This document shows positions 35,909 to 44,946 of a stretch of 64,000 bases of DNA, one piece after another. The stretch is taken from positions 186,001 to 250,000 of the forward strand of contig JACJVV010000001.1 in NCBI GenBank assembly GCA_020637495.1, given 5' to 3'. Each line of letters opens with the position of its first letter. The first letter of the stretch is position 1. Origin of the DNA: Candidatus Woesearchaeota archaeon (GTDB taxonomy: Archaea; Nanobdellota; Nanobdellia; Woesearchaeales; JACJVV01). The notes under the pieces were generated by a model that searched no databases, was not told where the DNA came from, and saw nothing but the letters and a program-made list of their open reading frames with translations. A program made the translations under genes and the position numbers.

Positions 35909-37249
35909 ATGAGCCACGAAAAAGAAGCTTTGGAAGAAGCAAAGAAGATAAATGAAGAGTATCATTATCTTAACACTATCACCGATAAGCCTCTGGAAGG
36001 GCATATGCATCAAGGAAAATTGTCAGGATATACTGTCAGTGTCAAAGATGCGATCTGCGTAAAAGATGTAGAGACTACAGGGGGAAGCGCCATCCTTGAT
36101 GGATACAAGCCAGTAATTGATTCTACTGTATCAAAAAAAGTAAAATCGCAAGGTGGACTTATCATAGGGAAAACAGCACAAGATGCATTCGGATTTGGTG
36201 GGTTCAGCGTCAATGTTGGCATAGGAAAGAAGATACCGTTGAATCCATTTGACAAGGAAAGGGCATGTGGTGGAAGTTCTGGGGGATGTGCTGGTTTCAC
36301 TGCAAAAACAAATCTCAAGCATGTAAGCCTAGCAGAAAGTACAGGAGGAAGCATTGTCTGTCCTGCCAGTTTCTGTGGTGTTGTTGGGTTATGTCCTACA
36401 TATGGAAGAGTATCAAGATATGGTCTTCTTGATTATGGAAATTCACTTGACAAAATAGGACCTATGGGCAAGAATGTCAAGGATACAGCACTGCTCCTAG
36501 AGGTAATATCTGGATTTGACAGCAAAGAGAGCACTTGTGCAGATGTAGAGGTGGATGAATATAGTTCTTTTGTCGGAAAAGATGTCAAAGGGATGAAAAT
36601 TGCGCTAATAAAAGAATGCTTCGGTAAGGGCGTAAATGAGAAAGTTGCTGAACAAGTTAATCAAGCGATTGAGAAATTGAAAGAGAAAGGAGCAGTTATT
36701 GAAGAGGTTTCTCTGCCGTTAGTATCTGAGTATGGACTAGCTGTATATTATATCCTTGCAATGTGTGAAGCATCAACCAACCTTGCAAAATACTGTGGAA
36801 TACGTTATGGAAAGATGAAAGATTGTACAGGCAAGGGGTTCAATGAATATTTCTCTGAGATAAGGAGTGAGAACCTGAATGAGGAGAGCAAACGTAGAAT
36901 AATGATAGGGACATTCGCAAGGATGGCAGGATTCAGGGATGCATATTACATCAAGGCTGCAAAGATAAGGACAAAAATAATCTCAGAATACAAAGAACAA
37001 TTCGAGAAATATGATGCATTGATATGTCCTACAATGCCTGTCATCGCACCAAAATTCTCTGAGATAGAGAAGATGACCCCTTTAGAGAATTACATGATGG
37101 ATATCCTTACTGTCGGACCAAATTTAGCTGGATTGCCACATATTACAATACCAACTGGAAAAGTAGATGGAATGCCTGTTGGGACAATGCTCATAGCTGA
37201 TCATTTTGAAGAGAAGAAATTAGTCCAGTTGGGGAGTGCATTAGAATAA
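35909..37249 (+). CDS. gatA: Aspartyl/glutamyl-tRNA amidotransferase subunit A
   Basis: Amidase subunit that releases ammonia from glutamine. The 446-residue protein shows the Lys-Ser-Ser triad: Lys46 in VSVKDAI, the Ser pair in CGGSSGGCAGF (near 124), and nucleophile Ser148 in STGGSIVCPA. It is somewhat shorter than bacterial GatA (about 480), with the shortening at the N terminus. An aaagga site precedes the ATG. Its stop overlaps the GNAT gene start. Confidence 0.95.
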   Translation: MSHEKEALEEAKKINEEYHYLNTITDKPLEGHMHQGKLSGYTVSVKDAICVKDVETTGGSAILDGYKPVIDSTVSKKVKSQGGLIIGKTAQDAFGFGGFSVNVGIGKKIPLNPFDKERACGGSSGGCAGFTAKTNLKHVSLAESTGGSIVCPASFCGVVGLCPTYGRVSRYGLLDYGNSLDKIGPMGKNVKDTALLLEVISGFDSKESTCADVEVDEYSSFVGKDVKGMKIALIKECFGKGVNEKVAEQVNQAIEKLKEKGAVIEEVSLPLVSEYGLAVYYILAMCEASTNLAKYCGIRYGKMKDCTGKGFNEYFSEIRSENLNEESKRRIMIGTFARMAGFRDAYYIKAAKIRTKIISEYKEQFEKYDALICPTMPVIAPKFSEIEKMTPLENYMMDILTVGPNLAGLPHITIPTGKVDGMPVGTMLIADHFEEKKLVQLGSALE

Positions 37250-37833
37250 TGACTAAAATAAAAGAAATCAAGCTTGAGACTGAGAGATTGATACTTAGAA
37301 AGCCATCTGTTGCAGAATGGGATTTTGTGTACAACAATATAACAAAGAACAAAGATTATCCAAGATTCACAACTATCCCTATGCGATATACGAAAGAGAT
37401 GGCGAAAACATGGGTTAAGAAAGTTAGAAAAGAATTTGGAAATGAGAGTTATGTATTCTTTATGACGTTAAAAGAAACTAAAGATCCAATAGGGAATATG
37501 GGATTTAATGAGATAGATAAGAATACTAACACTGCTAAGATAGGATACATCACGTCTAAAGAGTATAGAAGAAAAGGATACACCTCAGAAGCATGTAAGG
37601 CCTTAATTGATTTTGGATTCAAGGTATTAAAATTAAATAGGATCAGGATAGAGCATGTCCCTGATAATGAAGGAAGCAAAAGAATAATCAAGAAAATGGG
37701 ATTCAAATGCATAGGTCATGAGAGGCAATGCATAAAATCAGGAGATGGAAAGCTAAGGGATCATTTATCCTATGATATGCTTAGAAATGAGTGGAACCCC
37801 AACAAAGTCAGATTAAATAAAAAGATAAAATGA
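37249..37833 (+). CDS. GNAT N-acetyltransferase (RimJ/RimL-like)
   Basis: A 194-residue GNAT: ETERLILRKPSVAEWDFV start, IGYITSKEYRRKGYTSEACK for the acetyl-CoA pyrophosphate loop (RRKGYT), and GSKRIIKKMGFKCIGHERQ. It matches RimJ/RimL-type enzymes that acetylate protein N termini or small amines. It lies between gatA and gatB with TAATG and ATGA overlaps, so all are translated together. A target related to aminoacyl-tRNA or ribosomal proteins is inference. Confidence 0.87.
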   Translation: MTKIKEIKLETERLILRKPSVAEWDFVYNNITKNKDYPRFTTIPMRYTKEMAKTWVKKVRKEFGNESYVFFMTLKETKDPIGNMGFNEIDKNTNTAKIGYITSKEYRRKGYTSEACKALIDFGFKVLKLNRIRIEHVPDNEGSKRIIKKMGFKCIGHERQCIKSGDGKLRDHLSYDMLRNEWNPNKVRLNKKIK

Positions 37834-39239
37834 AATTCACAACAGACATAGTAATAGGACTTGAAATCCACATCGAGCTAAATACAAATACAAAGTTATT
37901 CTGTGGATGTGCCACAAAAGGTTCAGACGAACCCAATAGTAGAGTGTGCCCTGTATGTCTTGGGCATCCAGGAAGCAAACCTGTGCTGAACAAAAAAGTT
38001 GTCGAATTTGCAACAAAGTTAGGATTAGCAATGAATTGTAAAATAGATAAGGAGTTAGTTTTCAGCCGTAAATCATATTTCTATCCTGATCTGGCAAAGA
38101 ATTACCAGATCACACAATATGAGCAACCATTGTGCAAGAATGGATCAATGAAATTAAGCAATGGAAAGACTATAGGGATAACAAGAATCCATGTCGAGGA
38201 AGATCCTGCTGCATTAGTCCATCCAGGGAGCATACATGGAAGCAATTATGTCCTCATTGATTATAATAGATCAGGTAATCCTTTATGTGAAATTGTTACT
38301 GAACCTGATATGGCTTCGCCTGAAGAAGCAAGGGAATTCATGAACAAATTGATCACAATACTGGAATATTTGGAGATATTTGATCCTGATGCAATAATAA
38401 AGGCTGATGCTAACGTCTCAGTGAAGGAATCAGGCTATATCCGAAGCGAGATAAAGAATATCACCGGATTCAAGGAGATAGAAAGAGCACTAAACTATGA
38501 AGTACAACGTCAGAAGAGAGCTGTTGCAGATGGTGAGAAGCTTATACAAGACACAAGAAGCTGGGATGCTGAGAAAGGCATGTCAAGCAGGTTAAGGACA
38601 AAGGAGACTGAGGATGATTATGGTTACATCATAGATCCAGATCTCGTAATAACTGATATCACAGATGAATTTGTTAAAAATATTAAGGATAATATGCCTG
38701 AACTTGCTGACGAGAAGATGGAAAAATTCAAGGAACATGGCATAGCTGATGACAATGCAGAGATAATATCGAAGAATAAGGATCTAGCTAAGGTGTATGA
38801 ATTGCTTGTAAAAGAAATCGATGCAGATAAAGTTTCAAAATGGGCAAGAAGGGACCTTATGAAGGCTGCAAATTACCATAAGAAGAATGTGGCTGATTTA
38901 GACCTAGAAAAAGTTGTGCCTAAATTTGTTTCTGTATTGAAAGCTGAAATCTCTGGTGAAATAAATGCAAAAATCGCTTTCATGGGAACTTCAAGCATTG
39001 TAGAGGATCCTGAGTTTGATGTGGATAAATATATTGGTGATAACAAGAGCCAAGGGGATGATTCGGCTATAGAAGGATTTGTCAAGGAAGTCATCTCTGA
39101 GCAGAAAGAGAATGTCAGCAAGTACAAGGCTGGCGAAGGGAAAGTTCTTAATTTCTTGGTTGGACAAGTAATGCGAAAAAGCCAAGGTAAGGCTGACGCT
39201 GGGAAGATAAAGGAATTGCTTATCAAGTGCTTACAATGA
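37830..39239 (+). CDS. gatB: Aspartyl/glutamyl-tRNA amidotransferase subunit B
   Basis: Binds the misacylated tRNA and carries out transamidation. The 469-residue protein has VIGLEIHIELNTNTKLFCG, zinc-binding Cys (CGCATKG, VCPVCLGHPGSKP), RKSYFYPDLAKNYQITQYE, and the LIDYNRSGNPLCEIVTEPD loop. The C-terminal YqeY-like tail ends near GKADAGKIKELLIKCLQ. With no glutamine- or asparagine-tRNA synthetase seen here, the complex may make Asn-tRNA or Gln-tRNA. Stop overlaps the next gene by ATGA. Confidence 0.96.
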   Translation: MKFTTDIVIGLEIHIELNTNTKLFCGCATKGSDEPNSRVCPVCLGHPGSKPVLNKKVVEFATKLGLAMNCKIDKELVFSRKSYFYPDLAKNYQITQYEQPLCKNGSMKLSNGKTIGITRIHVEEDPAALVHPGSIHGSNYVLIDYNRSGNPLCEIVTEPDMASPEEAREFMNKLITILEYLEIFDPDAIIKADANVSVKESGYIRSEIKNITGFKEIERALNYEVQRQKRAVADGEKLIQDTRSWDAEKGMSSRLRTKETEDDYGYIIDPDLVITDITDEFVKNIKDNMPELADEKMEKFKEHGIADDNAEIISKNKDLAKVYELLVKEIDADKVSKWARRDLMKAANYHKKNVADLDLEKVVPKFVSVLKAEISGEINAKIAFMGTSSIVEDPEFDVDKYIGDNKSQGDDSAIEGFVKEVISEQKENVSKYKAGEGKVLNFLVGQVMRKSQGKADAGKIKELLIKCLQ

Positions 39240-40072
39240 ACGGTATAATATTCGCATTTGCATCTGCTTTCTTTCTTGGGATAATGCGTCTTCTGCATAA
39301 ATACAATGTACATGATGAATGCCCTATAAGCTACAGCTTCTTAGGAGAATTCTTCTCCATGATACTCTTAATACCTATGTTGGTTATCTTCTTTGAGCTT
39401 CCGAGTGAACCTATAGCATGGGTAATCGCCTTGCTTTCAGGAATATTATGGTCGATAACATTGATAGCATCAAATTATGCATTCAAGAACCTATCATCAT
39501 CGCTTAAGATAATTATCCATCAGTCAAGACTGATCATTATCGTGATTGCAGGATATTTCATATTCAACGATTCAATCGGATGGAATCAACTTATTGCCAT
39601 AGGACTCATAATAACAGGAATTATAATCATAGCAAATCCGAAGAATATAGAATGGAGCTGGAAAGGATTTGCATTGACTGTATTAGGGGCTTTCTGCTCT
39701 GCTCTTGCGTTGAGTTCAGAAAAATTTGTACTGAATTATTTCACTCCTGAATCTTATATAGGCATATCGTTCATGCTGCCTGCCTTGATATTATCGCCTT
39801 TTGCCTTGCAGAGACAGAATGAGATTAAGAGAATTATTAAGAACAGATTTCGTACTATATTAGCTGCCTGTCTTTCGGGTGTTTTAGCCACATACTTCAT
39901 TTATAGAGCATACAACAGTGAGAATATATCAGTCGTAATACCAATAATAGAATCAAGCATACTTGTGACAGTAGTAGGAGGCATAATCCTATTGAAAGAG
40001 AGACAAGATATATTAAGGAAGATAATAGGGGCAGTTATCGTGCTTGCCGGTGCAATATTAGTTGCAATGTGA
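39236..40072 (+). CDS. EamA/DMT-family membrane transporter
   Basis: A 278-residue ten-helix protein made of two five-helix EamA repeats; the second begins near GFALTVLGAFCSALALSSE. The end of each repeat (IAIGLIITGIIIIANP and IIGAVIVLAGAILVAM) shows the typical last helix. ATG 39236 gives an ATGA overlap with gatB and is preferred over 39227. Substrate unknown; export of a metabolite is typical for the family. Confidence 0.85.
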   Translation: MNGIIFAFASAFFLGIMRLLHKYNVHDECPISYSFLGEFFSMILLIPMLVIFFELPSEPIAWVIALLSGILWSITLIASNYAFKNLSSSLKIIIHQSRLIIIVIAGYFIFNDSIGWNQLIAIGLIITGIIIIANPKNIEWSWKGFALTVLGAFCSALALSSEKFVLNYFTPESYIGISFMLPALILSPFALQRQNEIKRIIKNRFRTILAACLSGVLATYFIYRAYNSENISVVIPIIESSILVTVVGGIILLKERQDILRKIIGAVIVLAGAILVAM

Positions 40073-40079
40073 GAAACTT

Positions 40080-40823
40080 TCACTCTTTGCATTTATCCCA
40101 CATGAACAGGAAGAATTTTCTGTAGCCATCAGCTAATTGCTGGGATTTCATGACAAACATCAACGGTTCTTTGTGAAGCTTCCCTGGTTCAACACCAACA
40201 AATGTAACAACGTAAGGACCGAATATATCAATAGCAGTTGTCGATGAGTAACCTTTTGGAAAGAATCTGTAAGGCTTGCCTACCATCTTGAGTATCTCTG
40301 ACTTTCCTGATTTTATCTCATGATCAAATATATGCATGAATTTTATTCCAAGTTTTTTTCTTTCTCGTTGGAAATGAGGAAGATAATGTTTTAGTCTCTC
40401 ATCAAGCCAGAATGCCTTTGCACCTATGAAATAAACTGTCTCCTTTGTTTTAAGGATATCACGAAGATAATTCTTGAACCCTTGAATTCCTTTGTAGGTA
40501 TATGCTTCAGCTGGTTCTTCTACTGCAAGAAATTTCTGCTGAAGTTCTGGAAGTTTTTGAGATATCCTCTCCTCTTTCTCCTTTATCATGTCTAACAAAT
40601 GTATAGGGTTTGTTGGTTTGAAATTCTTCTCACCCTTGACAAATACTTCAGAAACAAGACCTTTCTCATTCAGCTTTGAAAGACTGTCATATGCATTCCT
40701 TCTATGAACTTTGCTTCTGATTGAGATTGCCTGTACAGAAGATTCTCCAATATCCAGCAATGCTTCATAAACCTTTGACTCATTCAGGCTTAATCCCATT
40801 TCTAGGAATAATTCTTCATACAT
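40080..40823 (-). CDS. TrmB-family transcriptional regulator
   Basis: A 247-residue protein with an N-terminal winged helix (GLSLNESKVYEALLDIGES, then HRRNAYDSLSKLNEKGLV as recognition helix and wing), a short coiled coil (EKEERISQKLPELQQKF), and a C-terminal PLD-like effector domain. TrmB regulators in archaea often sense sugars. It diverges from 40987, and repeats in the gap between them look like operator sites. Confidence 0.86.
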   Translation of the reverse strand: MYEELFLEMGLSLNESKVYEALLDIGESSVQAISIRSKVHRRNAYDSLSKLNEKGLVSEVFVKGEKNFKPTNPIHLLDMIKEKEERISQKLPELQQKFLAVEEPAEAYTYKGIQGFKNYLRDILKTKETVYFIGAKAFWLDERLKHYLPHFQRERKKLGIKFMHIFDHEIKSGKSEILKMVGKPYRFFPKGYSSTTAIDIFGPYVVTFVGVEPGKLHKEPLMFVMKSQQLADGYRKFFLFMWDKCKE

Positions 40824-40843
40824 ACATCTGATTAGGCACTATA

Positions 40844-40853
40844 GATTTATATT
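40844..40853 (-). promoter_or_regulatory. TATA box of the TrmB-family gene
   Basis: AATATAAATC on the minus strand lies about 25 bp before the ATG at 40823. It directly abuts the repeat at 40855, so binding there would block transcription-factor access. Confidence 0.55.
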
Positions 40854-40854
40854 A

Positions 40855-40910
40855 TTTGTGCATTTTGGTGGTATTTGCCACCACAATAATTTAAGTATTT
40901 TGTGCGTTTT
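40855..40910. promoter_or_regulatory. Candidate operator: direct repeats flanking a palindrome
   Basis: TTTGTGCATTTT (40855-40866) and TTTGTGCGTTTT (40899-40910) are near-identical direct repeats 44 bp apart, about four DNA turns. Between them TGGTGG (40866-40871) and CCACCA (40878-40883) form a perfect inverted repeat with a 6-bp spacer. The position beside the TrmB gene suggests autoregulation. Confidence 0.45.
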
Positions 40911-40986
40911 GCTTACAATAAGAGGTATTCTAGAGTCAGTTTGCTAACGAGATGAAATGAAGTAGCAATAGCTATGGAGGGATAAA

Positions 40987-41241
40987 ATGAGCTTAAATGA
41001 ATTTATTGGAAAAAGCGAGACAATGGAAGATATTTTTCAAAAAGCAAAAAATGAGAACTGGACAATAACTGCCGGTGTTATAGAGGTAGAATCTGCTGAA
41101 GTCCTTGAAGCAAGAAAAGAATTTGCAATAGTAAGAAATAGAAAGCCAGAATATCTGGAAGACACAAATATGAATGCATTTGTGCTTCCCTATGGGAGCA
41201 GCAATGGTTATGGATTTCATAAAAAGGATCCTCATTGGTGA
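40987..41241 (+). CDS. Small protein of unknown function
   Basis: An 84-residue soluble protein with no recognisable motif; the C-terminal tail is glycine/histidine-rich (YGSSNGYGFHKKDPHW). A ggaggg site lies six bases before the ATG, so it is translated from a leadered mRNA. The next small gene follows after six bases. Confidence 0.6.
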   Translation: MSLNEFIGKSETMEDIFQKAKNENWTITAGVIEVESAEVLEARKEFAIVRNRKPEYLEDTNMNAFVLPYGSSNGYGFHKKDPHW

Positions 41242-41247
41242 TTAAAA

Positions 41248-41550
41248 ATGCGATACAAAATGAAATGTAACATAAATGGTGTAAAATTTCAATATAAAGG
41301 AAATACACTCGAAGATGCAGTCGATAGAATAGATGTAGAATATAAAAAAGGGATTAAGAAACAAAAAATCCACTCATGTCTTAGCCTTTTAGCTGATATA
41401 GGTATAGGATACTTGGCATCCAAGTATGAAGGATGTCTTGAAGTAAAAATATTAGCTTATGCTGGCATAATGACTTTTATTGGAAAAGATCTGACTGATC
41501 TTTCTGCTGCTTATTTAGCCAATTATAATCCCATCAAAAGGAATGGCTAA
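41248..41550 (+). CDS. Small protein of unknown function, possible membrane helices
   Basis: A 100-residue protein. The first 45 residues are basic and polar (KCNINGVKFQYKGNTLEDAV); two moderately hydrophobic stretches follow (about 45-60 and 68-83). It probably shares a transcript with the gene before it. Its last four bases overlap the end of the convergent mre11 gene. Confidence 0.6.
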   Translation: MRYKMKCNINGVKFQYKGNTLEDAVDRIDVEYKKGIKKQKIHSCLSLLADIGIGYLASKYEGCLEVKILAYAGIMTFIGKDLTDLSAAYLANYNPIKRNG

Positions 41551-42752
41551 TTTTTAATTATGTCAATATCATTAAGAAGTCTATCTTCATATGTGGTATT
41601 TGTCTCGCCTTCATTCTTCTCTGAAGAGAGAACTTTGATCATCTGCATTATGATTCCTTTTTCCTGAGAAGGATCTATCCCTTCAATCTTGACTTGACCT
41701 ATATGCTCACTTATCACATCTTCCTCAAGAAGTTCTGGTTTGAAATCCTTCTTTATCTCCTCGAAATCAGAAGATGTCACAGAAGAGGTATTCTTCATGA
41801 CAAAATATGCGTCCTTGCCATGTATTACATTTATGACAGATTTCAGGTCAATATCCATCAATTTTCCAAGCTTTAGCTTGCCTGATAATTTAATAAGGAC
41901 AATCTTTCCTTTGAAGTCATTATCGACTGAAAATCTCTTCAGTTCTGAGGTGACCTGTTCAGGAGTCTTATTGTTGCAATCTATCTCAACATCGAGAACT
42001 TGCTTAAGCTCAAGCTTCTTGCATGATATGTTCCCATTATCATAGATATAATAAGTCCCATACCTTAACTTCTGAAGTTCTGAGAATGAGTTAGGGAATA
42101 TAGGTCCAGGATAGATGACATTCTTGTATCCTTCCAGATTCTTATGCTCAACTATGTGGACATGCCCTCCTGCATAATAATCAAAACCTTTCGGCAACAA
42201 TGAGATTGGGGAAGATTCCATCTTAGCCATTGCTTCTGGCTTTAGCTCGTCGATAGCTGAGTGAAATAGGAATATCTTGAAACCTGGGTTGTTAAGATTA
42301 GATGTATCTAGAGATTCATAATATGACCTCTCCAACATGTTCTTCTTACCTAACATCCCTGTAAGTAATGCTCCAGTCTTTTTATCTTCCGTCAGAATAA
42401 GCTGGATCTTGCCATTATCTAGCTGCTTCGCCTTGACAACATTGATCATCAGATCAGCCTGCTCAAGAACATCTAACATGGTTTTTCCTGTAGGGGAATA
42501 ATCATGGCTTCCAGGAATCATATAAACAGGGATGTTTTTCTGCTTAAGCTTCTTCAGATGCTTAACAGTCTCTTTGATATAGTCGATATTTGGAAGAGAG
42601 GTATTGAATAGATCACCTGCTATTATGGCAAAATCAACCCCTTGAATTATTGATTCATCGATTGCCTTACCAAAAGCTTCAAGTCCTAAGCGAGACATCG
42701 CAGGCTCTTTCCAGCCGCCAATGTGGACGTCTGCCATATGGATAAATTTCAT
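41547..42752 (-). CDS. mre11: Mre11-type nuclease (SbcD family)
   Basis: Metallophosphoesterase that trims DNA ends during break repair, normally with Rad50. The 401-residue protein has all five phosphoesterase motifs: MADVHIGGW, GDLFNTSLP, PGSHDYS, a central His (FHSAIDEL) and GHVHIVEH. The C-terminal half contains the capping and Rad50-contact regions. Rad50, HerA and NurA are not in the window, so the usual operon partner is elsewhere. Confidence 0.92.
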   Translation of the reverse strand: MKFIHMADVHIGGWKEPAMSRLGLEAFGKAIDESIIQGVDFAIIAGDLFNTSLPNIDYIKETVKHLKKLKQKNIPVYMIPGSHDYSPTGKTMLDVLEQADLMINVVKAKQLDNGKIQLILTEDKKTGALLTGMLGKKNMLERSYYESLDTSNLNNPGFKIFLFHSAIDELKPEAMAKMESSPISLLPKGFDYYAGGHVHIVEHKNLEGYKNVIYPGPIFPNSFSELQKLRYGTYYIYDNGNISCKKLELKQVLDVEIDCNNKTPEQVTSELKRFSVDNDFKGKIVLIKLSGKLKLGKLMDIDLKSVINVIHGKDAYFVMKNTSSVTSSDFEEIKKDFKPELLEEDVISEHIGQVKIEGIDPSQEKGIIMQMIKVLSSEKNEGETNTTYEDRLLNDIDIIKN

Positions 42753-42786
42753 AAGAATAAAATAAGAATAGATGATTTATATTATT

Positions 42787-43182
42787 TTAGGAACTGTGGT
42801 ATTTTTTATAATATTCCTGGATAATCTCTTTTGAATGAAAGGCAGTCTTTAATCCTTTGACCTCCTCCAAAGAAAAGAATCTAGCGTCTTCACCATCAAA
42901 CTCGTCAGGGATGATAAAGCCATCATCAATCATCCTGAATACATGAACCTCATAACCATCATAATCATAGTTACCCATATACCCTGGATTATCTAAGCAA
43001 TAATGGAGTTCTTCTTTGATCTCACGTCTTATGGCTTGCTCTTTAGTCTCACCAAGTTCAAATTTTCCTCCAAAGAGCCCCCAACACATAGGAAATAGCT
43101 TAGAATCTTTCCGTCTTAATTGCAGTAAAACTTTACCATCTTTCTCAAGGACCAATGCACATGTTTTAAGTTCATGAGACAT
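42787..43182 (-). CDS. Nudix hydrolase
   Basis: A 131-residue Nudix protein. The Nudix box is complete: GGKFELGETKEQAIRREIKEE in register G-x5-E-x7-REIKEE. MutT-like size with RMIDDGFIIPDEFDGEDARFFSLEEV after it. It could clean damaged nucleotides or hydrolyse nucleotide sugars; substrate cannot be told. Between mre11 and secD on the same strand but separated by short gaps. Confidence 0.9.
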   Translation of the reverse strand: MSHELKTCALVLEKDGKVLLQLRRKDSKLFPMCWGLFGGKFELGETKEQAIRREIKEELHYCLDNPGYMGNYDYDGYEVHVFRMIDDGFIIPDEFDGEDARFFSLEEVKGLKTAFHSKEIIQEYYKKYHSS

Positions 43183-43197
43183 CCTATATCCATCTAA

Positions 43198-44946
43198 TTA
43201 TTTTAGAAGTATTTCCAAAGCTGCTGAATATGCTGGTCTAGCTATGAATACGCCGATAAACAATCCTGCCAAAGTCGTTATTGCAAAGCCCATCAAAAGA
43301 CCTGCGCCTGCAAATATCAAAGGGATCATTGCTGCTGCTGTGGTGAAGAATGCGACCAGGATAATGCTGAAAGCACGTTTAATTTTCTGAAGCCATGTCA
43401 ATGATTCGCTAGTCTTATTCAATGTCTCATCAGTGATAATAATCAAGTGATCAACTCCTGTACCTACAACTATAATTATACCTGCAATTGATGCAAGATC
43501 AAGATTCCATCCAATCAAAGCTGCGAATCCTAAAACTAGGACTAATTCTGAAACAAGTGTTGCCCCCATTGAAAGGACTATTGATATTTTCCTGTATACA
43601 ATGAAGACAACTATCATTACTGCAAGCAATGCAACAAGACCTACTAAGATTGCATTGTTTAGGAATTCTTTACCTAATGAAGGCGATATCGTGTCTGTTT
43701 TGATGACTTCCAAGGTCACAGGCAAAGAACCTGTTATTAAAAGTGTTTGAAGACGCCTCATCTCTTTCAAAGCATCAACTCTTGCTTCTTCCTGGTTCCT
43801 TCCTACACCTGAACCTGTTATCTGGATATCAGTAACTGCTCTACCCTTAAGATCAGCGCCTATATTCAATGATTCTGTATATGAATCATCAAGGAAAAAG
43901 TCAAGCTGTGCACTCAAGAACTGATTATCAGTAGGTATAGCTTGTCCCGTTTCATCAACTGCAACTACAGATAACGTCTCTGTTATCTTAGCCTGCCTTT
44001 CTGCTGCTTCAGGTGACAATATTATTCCGAAATAAAACCTGCATGACCAAGTGCCATTTGATTGTACATTGCAGCCGTATCTTGGATCAATGCCTGAACG
44101 ATCAGCTGTCCTCAAGACAGTCTTGATATCATTACCGCCAGCGAACACAGTCTGGTTTGCAATCCTTGCTTCAAATTTACCTTGTTGTGAAACAAGAGAT
44201 TTCACTTCATCCTGATTTATACCGGGTATTTCTATCAGTATAAACTTCTCACCTGCAAGATCAACTGTCTGTGTAACCTTTATATCTGCAAGTCCATAGA
44301 CATTAAGCCTTTGCTTTAAGCTCAACAAAAGAATCTCAAAATCATCATCAGATATATCTTCAGATGGTTTCATAATAACTCTTGTTCCACCTGCTAAATC
44401 AAGCCCTTTCTTAAGGTTTGAGAATGGTGCTTCCTTGACCTGCAATCCAAGAGGTTGTATCCCTGTAATATTTTCTATGGTCTTATTTTTATCTACCTTT
44501 TCTTCAACTGTCTTGTTCATATATGTCCCTGAAGCCTCATCATAGACTTCTTTAGTTATGTTCACAAGCACTGTCTCAAGATCAGGCAGAGTAGTTACAG
44601 TAACTTCAGGAAGTATATCCAAGATATATGTCTGTTCATTTGTCACTACGCGAACTGTCTGGTATGGTTCCATTGAATTTATCTCATCAATTACTGAATA
44701 ATAATCATCAATCGTAGAGATTTCTTTGCTCAATATGGAAGTTATCACTTCCCTACCTCTAGGAGCAGTATTAGGATTTGGAGAATTCATACCCGCAATA
44801 TGTGCTGAAGTGTTAGCTTGAACAGTCGTTATAGCTACACCTTGAGGATTGAAATCAGGATTAATGGAGACAATAGAGAATATTAAGAATACTATCAATA
44901 GGATAATCCTCCAGTTTGACATTAATTTCTTGAATTTCTGATTCAT
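43198..44946 (-). CDS. secD: Protein-export membrane protein SecD
   Basis: RND-family accessory of the Sec translocon that uses the ion gradient to pull proteins outward. The 582-residue protein has a leading helix, a large external P1 domain with FSNLKKGLDLAGGTRVIM, and five C-terminal helices with ASIAGIIIVVGTGVDHLIII. The extracellular domain is larger than in bacteria, as usual in archaea. SecF precedes it with an ATGA-type overlap. Confidence 0.94.
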   Translation of the reverse strand: MNQKFKKLMSNWRIILLIVFLIFSIVSINPDFNPQGVAITTVQANTSAHIAGMNSPNPNTAPRGREVITSILSKEISTIDDYYSVIDEINSMEPYQTVRVVTNEQTYILDILPEVTVTTLPDLETVLVNITKEVYDEASGTYMNKTVEEKVDKNKTIENITGIQPLGLQVKEAPFSNLKKGLDLAGGTRVIMKPSEDISDDDFEILLLSLKQRLNVYGLADIKVTQTVDLAGEKFILIEIPGINQDEVKSLVSQQGKFEARIANQTVFAGGNDIKTVLRTADRSGIDPRYGCNVQSNGTWSCRFYFGIILSPEAAERQAKITETLSVVAVDETGQAIPTDNQFLSAQLDFFLDDSYTESLNIGADLKGRAVTDIQITGSGVGRNQEEARVDALKEMRRLQTLLITGSLPVTLEVIKTDTISPSLGKEFLNNAILVGLVALLAVMIVVFIVYRKISIVLSMGATLVSELVLVLGFAALIGWNLDLASIAGIIIVVGTGVDHLIIITDETLNKTSESLTWLQKIKRAFSIILVAFFTTAAAMIPLIFAGAGLLMGFAITTLAGLFIGVFIARPAYSAALEILLK

